64,000 nucleotides of DNA from Agromyces rhizosphaerae (lineage in GTDB: Bacteria; Actinomycetota; Actinomycetes; Actinomycetales; Microbacteriaceae). The first letter of the stretch is position 1; each line of letters starts with the position of its first letter. The translations under genes and the position numbers were made by a program. The stretch spans positions 2,418,001 to 2,482,000 of the forward strand of contig NZ_BSDP01000001.1 of the NCBI RefSeq assembly GCF_027925245.1, read 5' to 3'. The notes beneath the pieces are model-generated. The model was given only the letters and a program-made list of their open reading frames with translations. It made no database searches and was not told the origin of the DNA. Positions 55,302 through 63,742 of the stretch are shown here, piece after piece.

Positions 55302-55326
55302 CAATAGTCAAGAATCCTTACTATTG
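55302..55326. promoter_or_regulatory. Palindromic operator upstream of the GH20-nagA operon
   Basis: A 25-bp imperfect palindrome: outer arms CAATAGT and ACTATTG match perfectly and further inner pairs match around the centre at 55314. It lies 15 nt before the GH20 start. It shares the TTACTA element with the ROK operator at 33997-34025, but half-site spacing differs, so whether one regulator binds both is open. Confidence 0.6.
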
Positions 55327-55396
55327 TCCCACGTTCCTCGCCCGAGCGACAGGTGCGGCACCCGGGTGCGCACCGGCATCCGTTGCTATGCTGACA

Positions 55397-55470
55397 GGCG
55401 TCGCGACTGGCGTTGAGGTGGGTGACCACCGGGGAGCGACTGGCACGCATCCGACCGTTCGCCTGGGCCG
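55397..55470 (+). ncRNA. ZTP riboswitch (pfl motif) upstream of glyA-folD
   Basis: The conserved blocks of the pfl/ZTP aptamer appear in order: CGCGACTGGCG (55402-55412), a GTGGGTG...CACC pairing leading into ACCACCGGGGAGCG (55425-55438), and CGCCTGGGC (55460-55468). ZTP riboswitches sense ZMP/ZTP, which build up when 10-formyl-THF is short, and turn on glyA, folD and purine genes; glyA and folD follow here. A compound hairpin (55475-55480 with 55503-55508, inner stem 55483-55487 with 55493-55497) before the AAGGAG site is the likely expression platform. TATGCT (55387-55392) is the probable -10. Confidence 0.9.
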
Positions 55471-55542
55471 GAGCGGATGCCTCGGCGCGAGTCGCCGCGG
55501 CAGCATCCACCACCGGTATCGCGTGTCATGAAGGAGCCAGCC

Positions 55543-56817
55543 TTGGCAGAGTCCGTCTTCAACCAGCCGCTCGAGGTCGTCGACCCCGAGATCGCCGCCG
55601 TCCTCGAGCAGGAGTTGGGTCGCCAGCGCGAGTACCTCGAGATGATCGCGAGCGAGAACTTCGTGCCCGTCTCGGTGCTGCAGTCTCAGGGCTCGGTGCT
55701 CACCAACAAGTATGCCGAGGGCTACCCGGGCCGTCGCTACTACGGCGGCTGCGAGCACGTCGACGTCGCCGAGCAGCTCGCGATCGACCGCGCCAAGTCG
55801 CTCTTCGGCGCCGAGTACGCGAACGTGCAGCCCCACTCGGGTGCGAGCGCGAACGCGGCCGTGCTGTCGGCGATCGCCACGCCGGGCGACACCATCCTGG
55901 GCCTCGAGCTCGCCCACGGCGGCCACCTCACGCACGGCATGAAGCTGAACTTCTCGGGCAAGCTCTACAACGCCGTCTCCTACGGCGTCGACCCCGAGAC
56001 CTTCCTCGTCGACATGGACGTCGTGCGCGACAAGGCGCTCGAGCACAAGCCGCAGGTGATCATCGCCGGCTGGTCGGCCTACCCGCGCCAGCTCGACTTC
56101 GCCGCGTTCCGCGCGATCGCCGACGAGGTCGGCGCGAAGCTCTGGGTCGACATGGCGCACTTCGCGGGCCTCGTGGCCGCGGGCCTGCACCCGTCGCCCG
56201 TGCCGCACGCCGACGTCGTCTCGTCGACCGTGCACAAGACCATCGGCGGCCCGCGCTCGGGCTTTATCGTGAGCCGCGACATGGAGCTCGCGCGCAAGCT
56301 CAACTCGAACGTCTTCCCCGGCCAGCAGGGCGGCCCGCTCATGCACGCGATCGCGGCCAAGGCGACCGCGTTCAAGATCGCGGCGTCGGAGGAGTTCGTC
56401 GACCGCCAGGCGCGTACCATCCGCGGCGCGCAGATCCTCGCCGAGCGCCTGACCGCCGACGACTCGCGTGCGGCGGGCGTCGACGTGCTCACCGGCGGCA
56501 CCGACGTGCACCTCGTGCTCGCGGACCTCCGCACCTCCGAGCTCGACGGCCAGCAGGCCGAGGACATCCTGCACTCGGCGCTCATCACCGTGAACCGCAA
56601 CGCGGTGCCGTTCGACCCGCGCCCGCCGATGATCACCTCGGGCCTGCGCATCGGCACGCCCGCGCTCGCGACCCGCGGCTTCGGCGACGCGGAGTTCACC
56701 GAGGTCGCCGACGTGATCGCCGAGGCGCTGAAGCCGGGTGCCGACGTCGCGCCGCTGCGCGCGCGCGTCGAGGCGCTCACCGCGCGCTTCCCGCTGTACC
56801 CCGGCCTCGAGCAGTAG
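55543..56817 (+). CDS. glyA: Serine hydroxymethyltransferase
   Basis: 424 aa. I place the start at TTG 55543: AAGGAG (55531-55536) lies 6 nt before it and [17 protein letters not shown] is a typical N-terminus. An ATG 15 nt upstream would leave the Shine-Dalgarno inside the gene. PLP lysine in [21 protein letters not shown] and [15 protein letters not shown] are also present. It makes glycine and 5,10-methylene-THF from serine, the main one-carbon supply. Confidence 0.97.
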   Translation: MAESVFNQPLEVVDPEIAAVLEQELGRQREYLEMIASENFVPVSVLQSQGSVLTNKYAEGYPGRRYYGGCEHVDVAEQLAIDRAKSLFGAEYANVQPHSGASANAAVLSAIATPGDTILGLELAHGGHLTHGMKLNFSGKLYNAVSYGVDPETFLVDMDVVRDKALEHKPQVIIAGWSAYPRQLDFAAFRAIADEVGAKLWVDMAHFAGLVAAGLHPSPVPHADVVSSTVHKTIGGPRSGFIVSRDMELARKLNSNVFPGQQGGPLMHAIAAKATAFKIAASEEFVDRQARTIRGAQILAERLTADDSRAAGVDVLTGGTDVHLVLADLRTSELDGQQAEDILHSALITVNRNAVPFDPRPPMITSGLRIGTPALATRGFGDAEFTEVADVIAEALKPGADVAPLRARVEALTARFPLYPGLEQ

Positions 56818-56820
56818 CCG

Positions 56821-57702
56821 ATGACCGCGATCAGGCTCGACGGCGTCGCCACGGCGACCGCGATCAAGAACGAGCTGCGCACGCGCATCGACGACCTGCG
56901 GGCCAACGGCGTCGTGCCGGGCCTCGGCACGCTGCTGGTCGGCGACGACCCGGGCTCCCGCTCGTACGTCGCCGGCAAGCACCGCGACTGCGCCGAGGTC
57001 GGCATCGAGTCGATCCGCATCGACCTGCCCGCGGCGGCCACCTCGGCCGACGTGCGCGCCGCGATCGCCGACCTCAACTCCGCGCGCGAGGTCACCGGCT
57101 ACATCGTGCAGCTGCCGCTGCCCCCGGGGCACGACGAGAACGCCATGCTCGAGCTCATCGACCCCGACAAGGACGCCGACGGGCTGCATCCGACCAACCT
57201 CGGCCGGCTCGTGCTCGGCATCGAGGGCGAGTTGCAGTCGCCGCTGCCGTGCACGCCCGCGGGCATCGTCGAGATGCTGCAGCGCTACGACGTGCCCATC
57301 CGCGGCCGCAACGTGGTCGTGATCGGCCGCGGGCTCACGGTCGGCCGCCCGCTCGGGCTGCTCTTCACCCGCAAGGGGCTGGATGCCACGGTGACCCTCA
57401 CGCACTCGCGCACGGCCGACCTGCCCGCCGAGGTGCGCCGCGGCGACATCGTCGTGGCGGCTGTCGGCGTGCCGCACCTCGTGAAGCCCGAGTGGGTCAA
57501 GCCGGGCGCCGCCGTGCTCGACGTGGGCATCACGCGCGTGCAGGACGAGGAGACCGGCAAGGGTCGGCTCACCGGTGACGTCGACCCCGCGGTCGCCGAG
57601 GTCGCCGGGCACCTGTCGCCGAACCCCGGCGGGGTGGGGCCGATGACGCGCGCGATGCTGCTGGCGAACGTGGTGAAGTCGGCCGAGCTCCGGCTGCAGT
57701 AG
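56821..57702 (+). CDS. folD: Methylenetetrahydrofolate dehydrogenase / methenyl-THF cyclohydrolase
   Basis: 293 aa, 3 nt after glyA. Catalytic Lys in [42 protein letters not shown] and the NADP-binding [15 protein letters not shown] are visible. It converts methylene-THF to 10-formyl-THF, the substrate of PurN, PurH and PurU encoded elsewhere in this window. Controlled by the upstream ZTP riboswitch together with glyA. Confidence 0.97.
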   Translation: MTAIRLDGVATATAIKNELRTRIDDLRANGVVPGLGTLLVGDDPGSRSYVAGKHRDCAEVGIESIRIDLPAAATSADVRAAIADLNSAREVTGYIVQLPLPPGHDENAMLELIDPDKDADGLHPTNLGRLVLGIEGELQSPLPCTPAGIVEMLQRYDVPIRGRNVVVIGRGLTVGRPLGLLFTRKGLDATVTLTHSRTADLPAEVRRGDIVVAAVGVPHLVKPEWVKPGAAVLDVGITRVQDEETGKGRLTGDVDPAVAEVAGHLSPNPGGVGPMTRAMLLANVVKSAELRLQ

Positions 57703-57736
57703 CGCTGCGCGAGCCGCGGGTCAGGCGAGCAGCAGG

Positions 57737-58477
57737 TCACGCGAACAGCAGGTACAGGGCGCCGACCACGGTCAGCACGATCACGATCCGCTCGAACACC
57801 CGCTGCGGCATCCGCTTCATGAGGTTCCAGCCGACGAATCCGCCGACGAGCACGGCGGGCACCAGCACGAGGTCGAGCAGCAGCGTCGCGGGCGTGATGA
57901 TGCCGAGGCCGATCGAGAACGGCACCTTCACCACGTTCACGATCGCGAAGAACCATGCGGCCGTGCCGAGGAACGCGGCGGCCGGGAACCTCGAGGCGAG
58001 GAAGTACATCGTCATCACCGGGCCGCCCGCGTTGGCGACCATCGTCGTGAACCCGCCCAGCGAGCCGTAGCCCCAGGCCGCGATCCGGCCGCCGGTCGGG
58101 GCGTCCGCCGACGTGCGCCGGCGTCGCCACAGGGTGAACGCGATCACGAGCAGCAGGATCACGGCGATGACGCGGCGCACCCAGGTGTCGTCCGCGACGG
58201 CGAGGAACAGCACGCCGAGCACGATGCCGACCCCCACCGCCGGTGCGAGCCGCACGAGCGCCGGCCAGTCGGCGTGCCTGCGGTAGAGCCACAGCGCCAG
58301 CATGTCGCCCACGATCAGGAGCAGCAGCAGGGCGCCGGTGGACGCGCGTGCGGGGAGCACCGCGGCGAACAGCGCGATCGAGATGGTGTTCGCGCCGGGC
58401 AGCGCCGTCTTCGAGACCCCGACCATGAACGCCGAGAACGCGAGCAGCACCCAGGCGAGGGCGGTCAGGTCGGGCAC
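57737..58477 (-). CDS. TauE/SafE-family membrane permease
   Basis: 246 aa from GTG 58477 (GTG 58486 possible). About eight hydrophobic segments in two similar halves, with FMVGVSKTALPGANTISIALFA and GFTTMVANAGGPVMTMYFLA as the two family repeats. Family members export sulfite, sulfoacetate or other organic anions. Convergent with folD; no neighbour fixes the substrate. Confidence 0.88.
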   Translation of the reverse strand: MPDLTALAWVLLAFSAFMVGVSKTALPGANTISIALFAAVLPARASTGALLLLLIVGDMLALWLYRRHADWPALVRLAPAVGVGIVLGVLFLAVADDTWVRRVIAVILLLVIAFTLWRRRRTSADAPTGGRIAAWGYGSLGGFTTMVANAGGPVMTMYFLASRFPAAAFLGTAAWFFAIVNVVKVPFSIGLGIITPATLLLDLVLVPAVLVGGFVGWNLMKRMPQRVFERIVIVLTVVGALYLLFA

Positions 58478-58561
58478 GGGTTCCACCGTAGCCGTGCGGG
58501 CCGTGCCGAGCCGTTCACCGGATCCGCCCGCGTCGTTCACCCGTCGCTCACGCCCGCGCAA

Positions 58562-58578
58562 GTTCGCGAACCTAGCCT
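58562..58578 (+). promoter_or_regulatory. Promoter element of the nonulosonate cluster with adjacent palindrome
   Basis: TAGCCT (58573-58578) ends 6 nt before the ATG, so the mRNA is probably leaderless. One base before it lies the perfect 10-bp palindrome GTTCGCGAAC (58562-58571), in the spacer where a regulator could block RNA polymerase. No clear -35 is seen. Confidence 0.5.
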
Positions 58579-58584
58579 CGCGAC

Positions 58585-59811
58585 ATGCCCCACGAGGTGA
58601 TCGTCGTCATCCCCGCACGCGGGGGCTCGAAGGGCGTGCCCGGCAAGAACCTGCGCGAGGTCGCGGGGGTCCCGCTGGTCGCCCGCGCCGTGCGGGCGGC
58701 GCTGGCCGCCGCATCCGTCGATCTCGTGGTCGTCTCGACCGACGACGCCGAGATCGCCGCGACCGCCGAGGCCGCGGGCGCCGAGGTCGTCGACCGGCCC
58801 GCCGACCTCGCCGGCGACACCGCGAGCTCGGAGTCGGCGCTGCTGCACGCCCTCACTGCGCTCGAGGCCGAGGAGCGGATGCCCGAGGTGCTCGTGTTCG
58901 TGCAGGCCACCTCGCCGTTCATCGATCCCTCCGACATCGACGCCGCGGTCGCCGAGGTGCGCCACGGCGACGCCGACGTCGTGTTCTCCGCCGTCGAGAG
59001 CCACGCCTTCCTCTGGCGGAGCACCTCCCGCGGGGCCGCGGGCGTGAACCACAGCTCGGGCGCGCGCCTGCGCCGGCAGGATCGTGAGGCGGAGTACCGC
59101 GAGACCGGCGCGTTCTACGTGATGAACGTCGACGGGTTCCGCCACGCCGAGCACCGCTTCTTCGGCCGCATCGGCTTCCGCCTCGTGCCCGACGCGCACG
59201 CGCTCGAGATCGACACGCCCGCCGATCTCGCGCTCGCCGACGCGCTCGCCGCGGTCGTCTCGCCCTCGGCGCTGGTGCCGGCCGTGCCGTGCATCGACGT
59301 CGACGCCGTGGTCACCGACTTCGACGGCGTGCACACCGACGACACGGCGTACGTGGGCAGCGACGGCACCGAGCGGGTGCGCGTGAGCCGCAGCGACGGG
59401 CACGGCGTGAAGATGCTGCGCGAGGCGGGCGTGCCCATGCTGATCCTCTCGGTCGAGGAGAACCCGGTGGTCGCCGCGCGCGCGGCGAAGCTCGGGGTCG
59501 ATGTCGTGCACGGCGTGCGCGACAAGGCGCCCGAGCTGGTGGCATGGGCCGAGCGCAAGGGCATCCCGCTCGAGCGCATCGCGTACGTGGGCAACGACGT
59601 CGGCGACCTCGGCTGCCTGCGCATCGCGGGCTGGCCGGTGGTGGTGGCGGATGCCGCGCCGGAGGCGCTCGCGCTCGCGCGCCACGTGCTGACCAGGGCG
59701 GGCGGCGACGGCGCCGTGCGCGAGCTGTCCGACCTCGTGCTCGGCGCGCGCGCCGCGGCGCGGGTGCGGTCGTCCGAGCAGCCGGCGCTCGCCGGTGCCA
59801 TCTGGTACTAG
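58585..59811 (+). CDS. CMP-nonulosonate (sialic-acid) cytidylyltransferase fused to KdsC-like HAD phosphatase
   Basis: 408 aa. Residues 1-225: cytidylyltransferase with VIPARGGSKGVPGKNLR (CTP loop), LVFVQATSPF and ETGAFYVMN. Residues about 240-380: HAD phosphatase of the KDO-8-P type with Asp245 and Asp247 in VTDFDGVHTDD and GNDVGDLGCL. The HAD half could remove the 9-phosphate left by a NeuB acting on a phosphorylated sugar, before activation with CMP. Animal CMP-sialate synthetases share this two-part layout. The next gene encodes the NeuB-type synthase. Confidence 0.9.
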   Translation: MPHEVIVVIPARGGSKGVPGKNLREVAGVPLVARAVRAALAAASVDLVVVSTDDAEIAATAEAAGAEVVDRPADLAGDTASSESALLHALTALEAEERMPEVLVFVQATSPFIDPSDIDAAVAEVRHGDADVVFSAVESHAFLWRSTSRGAAGVNHSSGARLRRQDREAEYRETGAFYVMNVDGFRHAEHRFFGRIGFRLVPDAHALEIDTPADLALADALAAVVSPSALVPAVPCIDVDAVVTDFDGVHTDDTAYVGSDGTERVRVSRSDGHGVKMLREAGVPMLILSVEENPVVAARAAKLGVDVVHGVRDKAPELVAWAERKGIPLERIAYVGNDVGDLGCLRIAGWPVVVADAAPEALALARHVLTRAGGDGAVRELSDLVLGARAAARVRSSEQPALAGAIWY

Positions 59812-59824
59812 AGGAGGAAGCCCC

Positions 59825-60715
59825 ATGGCGATCCGCATCGGCCGCAGCGCGGTCGGCTACGGCGAGCCGGTCTACGTCATCGGCGAGATCGGCCTCAATC
59901 ACAACGGCGACGTCGAACTCGCGCGGCGGCTCATCGACGTGGCCGCCGACGCGGGCGCGCAGGCGGTGAAGTTCCAGAAGCGCACGCCCGAGATCGCGAC
60001 GCCCGAGCACATGCGCGACATGCCCCGCGAGACCCCGTGGGGCACGATGAGCTACCTCGACTACCGGCGCCGGGTGGAGTTCGGCGTGGCGGAGTACCGT
60101 GCGGTGGCCGAGCACGCGGCATCCGTCGGCCTCGACTGGTTCGCCTCGCCGTGGGACGTGCCGTCGGTGGAGTTCCTGGAGGCGCTGGGGGAGTTCGGAG
60201 AGGAGCCGGTGGCGTACAAGGTGGCATCCGCCTCGGTCACCGACCTCGAGCTGCTGCGCGCGATCGCCGCGACCGGGCGCCCCGTGATCTGCTCGACCGG
60301 CATGTCGACCATCGAGGAGATCGACCGGGCGGTCGAGGCGCTCGGCACCGACCGGCTCGTGCTCATGCATGCCACGTCGAGCTACCCGATGCCCGCCGAG
60401 GAGGCCAACCTGCGCATGATCGACACGCTGCAGCTGCGCTACCCCGGCGTGCCGGTCGGCTACTCGGGCCACGAGCCGGGGCTGCAGATCTCGCTCGCGG
60501 CGGTCGCGCTCGGCGCCGTCGCGGTGGAGCGGCACATCACCCTCGACCGCACGATGTGGGGCAGCGACCACGCCGCCTCGCTCGAGCCGCAGGGACTGCA
60601 GCACCTCGTGCGCGACATCCGCATCATCGGCGAGGCCATGGGCGACGGCATCAAGCGCGTCTTCCCGGGCGAGGAGGCGCCGCGCGCGAAGCTGCGCCGG
60701 GTGCTCGTCCCGTGA
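59825..60715 (+). CDS. N-acetylneuraminate synthase family protein (NeuB-like)
   Basis: 296 aa; ATG 59825 behind GAGGAGGA. TIM-barrel synthase: VIGEIGLNHNGDVELARRLID, AVKFQKRTPE, VICSTGMSTIEEIDRAV, VGYSGHEPG and VERHITLDRTMWGSDH with metal ligand His. It condenses PEP with a hexosamine to a nonulosonic acid. It lacks the C-terminal antifreeze-like SAF domain of classical NeuB (about 345 aa), so it is a short variant. The exact sugar (Neu5Ac, legionaminic or other) cannot be told. Confidence 0.9.
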   Translation: MAIRIGRSAVGYGEPVYVIGEIGLNHNGDVELARRLIDVAADAGAQAVKFQKRTPEIATPEHMRDMPRETPWGTMSYLDYRRRVEFGVAEYRAVAEHAASVGLDWFASPWDVPSVEFLEALGEFGEEPVAYKVASASVTDLELLRAIAATGRPVICSTGMSTIEEIDRAVEALGTDRLVLMHATSSYPMPAEEANLRMIDTLQLRYPGVPVGYSGHEPGLQISLAAVALGAVAVERHITLDRTMWGSDHAASLEPQGLQHLVRDIRIIGEAMGDGIKRVFPGEEAPRAKLRRVLVP

Positions 60716-62136
60716 GCCGGGGCGGGGCGACGGGTCGGTCCGGCGGCCCGCGACGGCTGCTGGTCGTCGCCGACAGCGACTCGTACCTGAAGTGGGGTGC
60801 GGCGCTCGCGTCGCGCCTGCCGGGTCCGGTGCCGCCGGGTTCGGCGCTGCCGACGTCGTGGAAGGTACAGGTGGTGCTGGTCGACTCGCCGGTGCTGCCG
60901 AGCGAGCGACAGGTGCGCGTGGCGCTCGACGGGTCGGCGTTCGCGCTCGACCAGGTGCGCGTGGTCGACCTCGACGGGCTCGACCGACTCGTCGACGACC
61001 GGCGCCCCGACGCGGTGCTGCTCGCGCTGCGCGGCCCGCTCGTGCGCGTGGTCGCGCCGCGGCTCGCCGAGCGTCCCGACCGCCCGGTGCTGCTGAGCGG
61101 CTTCCCCGGCATCACGATTCCCGCCGAGCCCAAGGCGATCGTCTACCGCGAGCAGACCGACCTCGTCGTGCTGCACAGCCACCGTGAGGTGCGCGAGTTC
61201 GCGCGCAACGCCGCGGGCATGCCCGTCGACGTGAGCTTCGGGCTGGCGCGGCTGCCGTTCCTGGGCCTGTCGTCAGTGGCAGCTGGGGCGGATGCCTCGG
61301 GGCCGGCGACCGTGCGCCCGGGTGGCGGTGCGCGCGACGACGTCGTGTTCGCCGTGCAGGCGAAGGTGCCGCGCACGCTCGAGGACCGCGAGCGGCTCGT
61401 CGGCTGGCTCGTCGAGGCCGCGCGGGCGCAGTCGGCTCGACGGGTGGTCGTGAAGGTGCGCGCGCGTTCGGGTGAGGCGCAGACCCACGCCGAGGCGCAC
61501 GACCTGCAGGAGCTGCTGGCGTCGCCGTCGGTGGCGGGATCGCTGCCGCCCAACCTCGTGGTCGAGGACGGCCCGATGGCGGCGCACCTGAAGCGCGCGG
61601 CGGCGCTCGTGACCGTGAGCTCCACGGCCGTGCTGGAGGCTATCGCCGAAGGGGTGCCGGCGCTGCTGCTCGACGACTTCGGGGTCGAGAAGGCGATGAT
61701 CAACACGGTCTTCGCCGGGAGCGGGCTCCTCGCGAGCCACGAGGCGCTCGTTGCGGGGGAGTACCGCGACCCCGACCCGGCCTGGATCGAGGACAACTAC
61801 TTCCACCCGGCTGCCGACGACGACTGGATCGTGCAGCTCGGCGCCCTGGTCGCCGCCCGCGACCGTGGCGTGCTGCCGCAGCGGGTGCGTCGCCACAACC
61901 TCACCGGCGGCGCGGTGCGCCGTGCCTACGAGCGGCGACGCATGCTCGGCGAGCACGACGCGGGCCCAGGTGCCGCAGCGGGTGCGGCCGCGATGGCGGT
62001 CGCGCTTCCGGCACGCTGGATGCTCCGTCGCGCGCGTCGCGTCAAGGCGCGGCTGCAGCCCGGGGCATCCGCTCCGCTCGGGTATGCGCCCGTCGATGCA
62101 GGTGCGGACGTGCGGGTGCCGAGCCGTCAGGGCTGA
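60712..62136 (+). CDS. DUF6716-type putative glycosyltransferase
   Basis: 474 aa, overlapping the synthase gene by GTGA. GT-B-like layout: N-terminal domain with RRLLVVADSDSYLKWGAALA, a middle LLSGFPGITIPAEPKAIVYR, then a C-terminal domain with DVVFAVQAKVPRT and VTVSSTAVLEAIAEGVPALLLDDFG, which resembles the donor-site region of polysialyl/capsule-type transferases. Place in the cluster suggests transfer of the CMP-nonulosonate to a surface glycan; this is inference. No signal peptide. Confidence 0.72.
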   Translation: MSRGGATGRSGGPRRLLVVADSDSYLKWGAALASRLPGPVPPGSALPTSWKVQVVLVDSPVLPSERQVRVALDGSAFALDQVRVVDLDGLDRLVDDRRPDAVLLALRGPLVRVVAPRLAERPDRPVLLSGFPGITIPAEPKAIVYREQTDLVVLHSHREVREFARNAAGMPVDVSFGLARLPFLGLSSVAAGADASGPATVRPGGGARDDVVFAVQAKVPRTLEDRERLVGWLVEAARAQSARRVVVKVRARSGEAQTHAEAHDLQELLASPSVAGSLPPNLVVEDGPMAAHLKRAAALVTVSSTAVLEAIAEGVPALLLDDFGVEKAMINTVFAGSGLLASHEALVAGEYRDPDPAWIEDNYFHPAADDDWIVQLGALVAARDRGVLPQRVRRHNLTGGAVRRAYERRRMLGEHDAGPGAAAGAAAMAVALPARWMLRRARRVKARLQPGASAPLGYAPVDAGADVRVPSRQG

Positions 62137-62209
62137 GCCGGCGTCCCGGCCGCCCGGCTGCCTCGCATTCCGATCGGGGAATGTCGGTGGTCGCTGCTTC
62201 CATGAAGGT

Positions 62210-63742
62210 ATGGAGGAAGCAGGGCGGGCCGCGGTTCCGGCGTTCGACGCGTTGCCACCGCGCCTGCCCGCGCCTGACGAGATCGACATCGAGTGGCAGC
62301 TACTCGACGACGTGATCGACGAGTGGCGCCGGGGTGAGGCGACGGATGCCGCGGGGCTGCCCGCCGACGCCAGGCGCGAGGCGCTGCTCGACCTGCACGT
62401 CACCGAGATCGCCGCGCTCACGGCGCAGCTCGAGCGCGTCAGCGCGCGGCGTGCGTCGCTCATCGCGGACGCCCATCGGGAGTCGGCGGCGATCGAGGAG
62501 GAGCGCGCTGCCGTGCGCGAGCGCGAGGGTCTGCGCGTCGACCCGCCGCGTCGCCGGGCCGAGCTCGTGCGCCGCTCGCTGACCGCAGAGATCGCATGCG
62601 CGACCCGCGCGACCGAGGCGACCGTCGCGCGCTGGATCGGCGAGGCCGAGGCGCTCGCCGACGGGCTCGGAGCGACGCTGGCGGCCGCACTGGAGGGGCG
62701 CATCTCGTACCTGCACGCCCGCACCATCGCCGACGAGGCCGGGTCGCTGCCGGCCGCCCACCGTGCCGACTTCGAAGCCGAGGCGCTGCGCGTCGCGGCG
62801 ACCACGACGCCCGGGCGCTTCCGGCGACGAGCGCGGATACTGCGCGAGCGCATGCATCCCGACTCGATCGAGGCTCGTGCCGCCGATGCCTCGGCCGGCC
62901 GCCACGTGCGAGTAGAGCCCGATCGCGATGGCATGGCCTGGCTGACCGCCCACCTGCCCGCCGCGACCGCGGCGCGCATCGACGCGCGGCTCACCGACAC
63001 CGCCGGGCACCTTCGCGCGCTCGACGGCGAGGAGCGCACCGTCGCGCAGCTCCGCGTGGACGTGCTCGCCGACCTGCTGCTGGCAGCGGGGCAGGGGATC
63101 GCGGGCGAGGCGGCCTCGCAGCCCGGGGCGGAGGGCCCGGCGCACAACGGCGCGACCTCCGCGCGAGACGAGTCCGCGCCGGCACGTGCCACCTCGGGTG
63201 CACCCTCGGCGAGACGCGGCATCCGACCGCAGGTCTCGGTCACCGTCCCCGCCAGGCGCCTCCTCGGCCACGGCGACGAGCCCGCGATGCTCGACGGGTA
63301 CGGACCGATCCCGATCGACGACGCCCTCGAGCTCGCCGGGGCGGCCGGCTCGCTGCGGCGCCTGCTCACGGACCCCGACTCGGGCGCGGTGATCTCCGTC
63401 GGGCGCGACCGCTACACCGTTCCGCCCGACCTGCGCGCCTGGCTGCGCGTGCGCGACGGCACCTGCCGGTTCCCGGGCTGCGATCGGCGGGCGGATGCCT
63501 CGGAGATCGACCACACCCTCGACTGGGCCGCCGGAGGTGCGACCGCGCACGACAATCTCGCGCACCTCTGCGCCCGCCACCACCACCTGAAACACGAGGC
63601 CGGATGGCGGGTCGTCCAACGGGGCGGAGGGGTGCTCGACTGGCGGAGTCCACTCGGGCGGGAGTACACGACCGAGCCGATCGAGGCGTTGTCGGTCGCG
63701 CGCCAACGCGAACCCGAACCCGAACCAGATCCGCCGTTCTAG
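62210..63742 (+). CDS. DUF222 / HNH endonuclease domain protein (13E12-repeat-like)
   Basis: 510 aa; ATG 62210 chosen (GAAGG upstream). The helical DUF222 domain occupies about residues 30-350, with a low-complexity Ala/Ser/Pro insert at about 300-340. The C-terminal HNH motif reads CRFPGCDRRADASEIDHTLDW through NLAHLCARHHHLKHEAGW. These proteins occur in many copies in actinobacterial genomes and resemble the M. tuberculosis 13E12 family; their role is unsettled. It overlaps the convergent gene by 4 nt. Confidence 0.9.
   Translation: MEEAGRAAVPAFDALPPRLPAPDEIDIEWQLLDDVIDEWRRGEATDAAGLPADARREALLDLHVTEIAALTAQLERVSARRASLIADAHRESAAIEEERAAVREREGLRVDPPRRRAELVRRSLTAEIACATRATEATVARWIGEAEALADGLGATLAAALEGRISYLHARTIADEAGSLPAAHRADFEAEALRVAATTTPGRFRRRARILRERMHPDSIEARAADASAGRHVRVEPDRDGMAWLTAHLPAATAARIDARLTDTAGHLRALDGEERTVAQLRVDVLADLLLAAGQGIAGEAASQPGAEGPAHNGATSARDESAPARATSGAPSARRGIRPQVSVTVPARRLLGHGDEPAMLDGYGPIPIDDALELAGAAGSLRRLLTDPDSGAVISVGRDRYTVPPDLRAWLRVRDGTCRFPGCDRRADASEIDHTLDWAAGGATAHDNLAHLCARHHHLKHEAGWRVVQRGGGVLDWRSPLGREYTTEPIEALSVARQREPEPEPDPPF

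Noticed and set aside
33997..55326. The two palindromes as copies of one exact operator
   Set aside because: They share TTACTA but the half-site distance to the centre differs by two bases on each side, so identity is not claimed.
62210..63742. HNH protein as a homing endonuclease or mobile element
   Set aside because: It is a full DUF222-HNH protein with no flanking repeats, intron or inserted-gene signs. Such genes are common stable members of actinobacterial genomes.
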